A stretch of 10,763 bases of DNA from Larix sibirica. Taxonomy: Eukaryota; Streptophyta; Pinopsida; Pinales; Pinaceae. Position 1 is the stretch's first letter; each line of letters opens with the position of its first letter. The stretch is taken from positions 2,454 through 13,216 of the forward strand of contig NWUY0303927618.1 of assembly GCA_004151065.3 (NCBI GenBank). The letters are read 5' to 3'. The position numbers and the translations under genes are program-made. The notes beneath the pieces were generated by a model that saw only the letters and a program-made list of their open reading frames with translations, was not told the origin of the DNA and made no database searches. Below, piece after piece: positions 7,097 through 10,763 of the stretch.

Positions 7097-7102
7097 TTTA
7101 TT
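7097..7102 (-). promoter_or_regulatory. Possible polyadenylation signal AATAAA
   Basis: AATAAA reads on the minus strand 7102 to 7097, about 517 bases after the LPEAT2-like stop. It is the only exact match I noticed between that stop and this point. Plant signals are loose, so the assignment is weak; it also lies just upstream of an exon-like block. Confidence 0.25.
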
Positions 7103-7347
7103 TGCCTTCACCAGTGGTAGGTACTTGTACTTTCACAACCAGATTATAAAACACCAAAACCATTGGAAACATTTAACTTCAACCACAATGAACTGTGATA
7201 TAAGTAATAAAAATACACCAGTCAAAATAGTTGATATACTAAAAACCAGAAGGCAGTGTCCTTTCAAAATAACAAATGTGGAAGCATTAACAGAAGAATA
7301 TTATTGCGGCTCATTCTAAGTATATTTCTGAAATTATGCTTGATAGG

Positions 7348-7457
7348 CTATGAGAGGTGTTCTTCATATTTCAAATCTAAGTAACCATTCTTATCATGAT
7401 TGATACAATTACAGTAATATTCCTCATCACTATCTACAGATGCAACGCTTGAATTCA
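7348..7457 (-). CDS. Candidate exon with EF-hand-like loop, uncertain
   Basis: On the minus strand a long pyrimidine-rich tract ends in CTTTTGCAG at 7458, an excellent acceptor. In one frame the following DNA gives an acidic stretch VDSDEEYYCNC. It continues with NHDKNGYLDLKYEE, which resembles a degenerate EF-hand calcium-binding loop (D/N-x-D-x-N-G-x-L-D), and ends at TAG. The frame requires one base from the preceding exon, and no donor in the EF-hand exon at 7619-7747 supplies it cleanly. It may therefore be an alternative 3' exon, a relic EF-hand unit or a coincidence. Confidence 0.3.
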
Positions 7458-7618
7458 CTGCAAAAGAATATTGAATTAAAACAAATGAAAGTCCGTCAAC
7501 CTTACTGAATATAGGCAAAATTGTTGGCAAACAATCAAATGGCCACTCATGTCATCTCATCATGAAATGAACCTTGGCATCACTAAAAATTAAAAAGCCA
7601 CGCTGATGCTCAGGATAG

Positions 7619-7747
7619 TCAATCTAAGGAAATCTGTGACCCAAACAATGCAATCAATATAGGATTTCTTTCCAAACATGTGCTGAAGTCATTCCAGCTG
7701 ATTGCGTTGTCATTGTCAACATCAAGCAACTTGAACATCCGGCATAC
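7619..7747 (-). CDS. LPEAT2: C-terminal EF-hand exon, LPEAT2-like acyltransferase
   Basis: A good acceptor (GTATTGCAG) at 7748 is followed by 42 codons and a TGA at 7621-7619. The protein begins VCRMFKLLD and contains an EF-hand loop DVDNDNAISWND (codons 9-20), with acidic residues at loop positions 1, 3, 5 and 12 (Asp, not the usual Glu, at 12). It ends CLERNPILIALFGSQ plus four residues. From memory, the C-terminus of Arabidopsis LPEAT2 has the same layout: a last EF-hand, then CLRRNPLLIAIF, then a few residues. LPEAT2 acylates lysophosphatidylethanolamine and related lysolipids at endomembranes; the EF-hands are regulatory. The exon starts in phase 0. The catalytic acyltransferase exons are not in view, so the gene extends past the window or this is a fragment. 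Alternatives are other plant EF-hand proteins. Confidence 0.62.
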   Translation of the reverse strand, partial: VCRMFKLLDVDNDNAISWNDFSTCLERNPILIALFGSQISLD

Positions 7748-7870
7748 CTGCAATACAAAGCCAATAAAGCATTGTCAAGTCCCTAGTAAAGAAAGCATAT
7801 AATTCACAGCTCAAGCATGTCCCTGGGAAAAGGAATTATTTACAGTTAGGGACACTTTTGTCAGAAAAGT

Positions 7871-7904
7871 GCAACATTGCAACTTTAGCAACATTGCAAC
7901 TTTA
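7871..7904 (+). repeat. Perfect 17-bp tandem duplication
   Basis: GCAACATTGCAACTTTA occurs twice head to tail, just before the SINE candidate and inside the putative intron of the LPEAT2-like gene. Confidence 0.95.
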
Positions 7905-7916
7905 TCAAACATTGTC

Positions 7917-8082
7917 GAGTCGATGGTGGTCAAATGGTAAAGTCAAGAATGCTTTCATTGCTGAGACCCAATTTCAAATCCCATCAACACATGAAGTTGT
8001 GATGGAATGAAGCCGGGCTAATGCGGTCAGAGTTGAAGTATCCTCTCCGTCAACAAAAAGGAATTTATCTATAAAAAAAATA
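7917..8082 (+). mobile_element. tRNA-derived SINE candidate
   Basis: TGGTCAAATGG (7927-7937) fits an RNA polymerase III A box and ATTTCAAATCCC (7971-7982) fits a B box. The spacing of about 34 bases is typical of tRNA-derived promoters. The body continues about 90 bases and ends in a short A run (8074-8081). A complete tRNA fold is not apparent. Target-site duplications are not obvious. Its place between two EF-hand exons on the other strand makes it intronic if that gene is real. Confidence 0.55.
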
Positions 8083-8236
8083 CTGTTGTTGAATTTTAAA
8101 TATAAAGAAATCCAATAAGTGATCTTCAAAATTACACATTCACTGTTACATGCATTGCAGTACAGCTCGATTGATTTCTCTGAGATACTGAAGTCAAAGA
8201 AAAATCATTATTTTTAAAAATTGAAACAAGCACATC

Positions 8237-8252
8237 CACACACACACACACA
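8237..8252. repeat. CA microsatellite
   Basis: A run of about eight CA units in the putative intron. Confidence 0.9.
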
Positions 8253-8557
8253 GAATGAACTTATCCCACTTGGTCCCTTACCTTCCATTCGATTTCTTTA
8301 TGGTTATATGTCTATTTGTTTCGAAGGTAAGGCGTGGTGAATATTTATGGTCAAAAGGTGACTTTTCATTCAGTCAGTCGAAAGTCTTGGATATCTTCAA
8401 CCAAGTGGAGGCTCATATTCCAAAAATAGGAGGTTGATCATTATGACCATATCCATGTGCAGAAATACTTCATTAGGCTGCTAATGAGAATATAATAACA
8501 AACAAGGCAAAATATATTATTACAGAAAATGAAAACTACGATATATTTGGTTCGTAC

Positions 8558-8672
8558 CTTAGACAAGTTTTTAATCTTGTCATTTCTTATCCTCTTTGAC
8601 TGAGTGCAGCGTTGATACTGTAACTTTGAAACCTTGGGCATGGGTTGGGGTCCATACCTTCTCAGGATCCAT
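8558..8672 (-). pseudogene. Degenerate penultimate EF-hand exon, LPEAT2-like
   Basis: The minus strand ends here in TCTAAG|GTACG, a good donor in phase 0, matching the phase-0 acceptor of the 7747 exon. The final codons give NDKIKNLSK, which aligns with the short linker before the last EF-hand of LPEAT2. A different frame just upstream (8672 to 8580) gives THAQGFKVTVSTLHSVKED, which resembles a preceding EF-hand (G-x-V-T-V-S-x-L) that has lost its aspartates. The two frames would need a frameshift near 8585-8600 to join. A nearer acceptor (GTTACAG at 8618) would instead give a 20-codon exon in the last frame only. Either the exon is very diverged, or the gene copy is a pseudogene. The reading depends on the LPEAT2 assignment. 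Confidence 0.35.
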
Positions 8673-8684
8673 ATCTTCTCAGGA
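8651..8684 (+). repeat. 17-bp tandem duplication, one mismatch
   Basis: TCCATACCTTCTCAGGA (8651-8667) is followed directly by TCCATATCTTCTCAGGA (8668-8684), next to the degenerate EF-hand exon. On the minus strand each unit contains GAGAAG followed by GTATGG or ATATGG. Confidence 0.95.
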
Positions 8685-8785
8685 AAGTTCTATTTTTGCC
8701 TTATGTATTCTTGAAAAATTCCTTTATCAATGAAGTCATGCTTTCGAAGAGTTTGGTAAACTTGTCTACTGCATTTGTTTTCCTA

Positions 8786-9107
8786 GTTCTAGAATAGCTG
8801 CAGTAGTCTAAATTACTCCTGCAGAACATTATAAATGCGTTGACTAATCAACTGTTATAGTCCCATCTCATTACATATTATATGTTGCAATTATAGCCTT
8901 TTCCAATCTGTTGTTAGAGTTGCATGTTGCTGCATGTTGTGGCAGGTTGCACGTTCTATAATAGCTGTAGTAGTCTAAATTACTCCTGCAGAACATTATC
9001 AATGCGTTGACTAATCCACTATTATACTCCCATCTCATTACATATTATATGTTGCAATTAAAGCCTTTTCCAATCTGTTGTTAGAGTTGCATGTTGTGGC
9101 AGGTTGC
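8786..9107. repeat. Tandem duplication of about 167 bp, two units
   Basis: Unit 1 (8786-8952) and unit 2 (8953-9107) are nearly identical over AGTAGTCTAAATTACTCCTG, GCGTTGACTAATC, CCCATCTCATTACATATTAT, CCTTTTCCAATCTG and GCATGTTGTGGCAGGTTGC. Unit 1 has one extra copy of the 10-mer TGCATGTTGC. No open frame runs through either. The family is unknown; the simplest reading is a local duplication of intronic or old retroelement DNA. Confidence 0.92.
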
Positions 9108-10548
9108 CAGTTGAGTCTTTCAAGCCCTCGCCAGCTCTTTTGGTTGAACAGAGATTGGTTGTTTTTCCTACTCTTGCCTTGTTTATCAGCTGTGATCAAT
9201 TTGCGATCACAATGTTAAGGGGCCTTGCTAGAGTGTAAAGACCCTATTTATTTCCCTAGTGTGATAAGTGGTCACTTGAACAGAATCACTCTGATCATAA
9301 CCTAGTAATGAGCTGAGTAATGAGTCAATGACCATGGTAATAACCATTTGGTACAGGAACTCCATGGGAGGATTAATCAGGCCTTGCAATATCCTGTATA
9401 GGTGAGGTAACAGTGCACTATACAGATTACAGACAATATTGTTCTTGATTGGCACAAAGATTTAATACTTGAGTATCTCATATGTGACAAGGTAGGTCCA
9501 AATATCAATTCCTCTATTTAGGGGATTTGACATTTTCTCAAACATGAATAGTTTTTATCTAAATGCAGAAAAGATGGAAGATTAAAGGAGCCCCTAAAAT
9601 GCCATTCATGAATAATTGATAGCATTGAGAGTGTAACTACAGTTTCCTTTGCTTCACTAATTCTGAAAAACTGGAGTAATAATCCGAGGAAATTAACAGT
9701 TCTGTGGTTTTTGCTAGCATACCAACTAAAAAGGAACCAAAAACAAAGGCAAGTAGTGGAAGGATCCACTAAAATTACTGAAAAAACACACGTAATTTTT
9801 TAAGCTACATTTTCAATGGAGAGATAAAAAAATATATATTAAGTAACCAGTAGATCCAAGAGTGTTGTACAATCTATATTGTTGGAAAGCAACTTCAGTC
9901 TTTAATTAACTAGTTGGAGAAAGACAAAAGTGGCCAAAAACAAATCAAACATTCACTCAAAATGGAAAAGAGGGCATGAGTTTTTTGTAAGACAAATTGT
10001 AATAAGTTACCACCTATAGCATGATCAGCACGGAAAAAAACACATACTAAGTTGCGCTTTCACTACCTAAGCCTCTCTCTGAGTTTTACAAAAAATATAC
10101 ATAACTAAAAACAGCTATGATTACCATCTTATACAATCAAAATATCAATATATGCTCATTAAAACTTAAATTGTAGAGAACATCAGGCATGTTTGTACTC
10201 ACATAAAATATATACATTTTAGGACATCAATAAAATTGCCTATTGCAGTAGAACAATCATAAAAAGCATGCCCCAAGTACATATATATAGGCTTCCCACC
10301 CCCTATATCCAAATAATAATAGTTTGGATTACAAACTAAATGACCTTGACGTCCTACCAGGTAGCACAAATTTTAAAATGAATGAAACTATAATGATACA
10401 GATCCCAAACCAATATATGTGTCAAGATAAAACTAAAAGGGTTGCACATAACTCATTAGCAGATCCTAGTTGTGCTCGCCACTGCCATAATATCCATCCT
10501 TAGCTAGTGGCTATGCAACCACGATATTCTAATTGTGACCCAAATTGT
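9108..10548. other. Unassigned stretch, probably intronic or intergenic
   Basis: AT-rich DNA with only stray open frames. A small inverted repeat TGTGATC / GATCACA (9191-9197, 9205-9211) is present. An acceptor-like TTTTTCAG on the minus strand near 9663 precedes an open stretch to 9518 with no recognised protein. I could find no acyltransferase motif on either strand. Confidence 0.4.
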
Positions 10549-10632
10549 TTACTCTGAGTCTGGCTCATACACTTTGATATCACTGGAATCAAAGCAAGAA
10601 CTTAGCATCTCAAGGCAATGGTTGGTGCCATC
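10549..10632 (-). CDS. Candidate terminal exon of 27 codons, family unknown
   Basis: On the minus strand an acceptor ATTAGCAG (a TAG stop in frame immediately upstream) is followed by 27 codons beginning DGTNHCLEMLSSCF and ending VYEPDSE, then TAA at 10551-10549. The composition is coding-like, with an acidic C-terminus. The pyrimidine tract before the acceptor is weak. I do not recognise the protein and cannot see the preceding exon within the remaining 130 bases. It could be the end of a second minus-strand gene, an exon with an overlooked donor (AAA|GTGTAT inside it), or chance. Confidence 0.25.
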   Translation of the reverse strand, partial: DGTNHCLEMLSSCFDSSDIKVYEPDSE

Positions 10633-10763
10633 CTGCTAATGAATTAGAATGACTCTTGCGAGAAATTTGGAGAATTTTGGACCAAAAATAAAAGCTCCCC
10701 GTTAGAATTTGCACTTGAATAGTAGTTATGTTAGATCTTTAAACAATTTCTACTATATCACAA
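10633..10763. other. Right edge, nothing recognised
   Basis: AT-rich sequence with no clear coding frame; it would be intron of the preceding candidate exon if that exon is real. Confidence 0.3.

Noticed and set aside
7125-7319. Plus-strand open frame of 64 codons
   Set aside because: No motif, splice context or family resemblance, in the intergenic or intronic interval next to minus-strand exon-like blocks.
8150-8187. Minus-strand exon-like piece after an excellent acceptor (TTTGACTTCAG)
   Set aside because: Splicing it between 8558 and 7747 would put the EF-hand exon out of frame, while direct joining keeps phase 0.
8255-8437. Plus-strand open frame of 60 codons
   Set aside because: It starts at the CA microsatellite and has no recognised domain; it probably reflects chance in an intron.
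9228-9455. Minus-strand open frame of 75 codons
   Set aside because: No acceptor at a sensible place and no family pattern.
9518-9769. Minus-strand open frame of 83 codons with an acceptor-like site near 9663
   Set aside because: The site is good, but the following frame has no recognised domain and does not match the LPEAT2 layout; kept only as a remark.

Overview
The window looks like nuclear DNA of a large, repeat-rich seed-plant genome. The signs are low GC, plant-type splice sites, a decayed plant L1-type LINE, tRNA-like short repeats, and one exon that I recognise as the 3' end of a plant lysophospholipid acyltransferase gene of the LPEAT2 type. The style of the LINE protein suggests a conifer, but that is an impression, not a demonstration. 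I see no bacterial operon, rRNA, true tRNA gene, CRISPR array or complete intact gene, and no convincing novel biological system.

Layout. Bases 1-300 hold nothing I can name. About 301-700 plus 4333-4510 are the two halves of an old, unnamed repeat split by a LINE on the minus strand (about 701-4332). An unsplit, diverged copy of the same repeat lies at about 5816-6400 and acts as an 'empty site' that fixes both ends of the insertion. The LINE is 5'-truncated (no endonuclease domain seen). It keeps, in order on the minus strand, a linker, a reverse transcriptase with recognisable motifs, a zf-RVT-like C-terminal region and an RNase H domain, all broken by stops and frameshifts. Inside it are an internal 43-bp transposed duplication, a TG/CA microsatellite and a tRNA-like SINE candidate.

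Bases 4510-5800 are AT-rich with short tandem duplications (59/50 bp and 34 bp), two small hairpins, a weak primer-binding-site-like motif and one 48-codon open frame. A Gag-like retroelement fragment lies at 6562-6705.

Bases 6800-8700 are the genic part, on the minus strand. The C-terminal EF-hand exon of the LPEAT2-like protein is at 7619-7747, and a degenerate upstream EF-hand exon is at 8558-8672. Three further exon-like blocks (7348-7457, 6982-7086, 6805-6879) lie downstream with good splice signals but no assigned family. A tRNA-derived SINE candidate (about 7917-8082) sits in the intron.

Bases 8700-10763 are mostly unassigned intronic or intergenic DNA. They contain a 167-bp tandem duplication (8786-9107) and one possible terminal exon (10549-10632). 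No acyltransferase catalytic motif (NHxSxxE-like) was found, so the rest of the gene lies beyond the right edge or the copy is a fragment. All conclusions come from reading by eye; exon boundaries and repeat edges are approximate unless stated.
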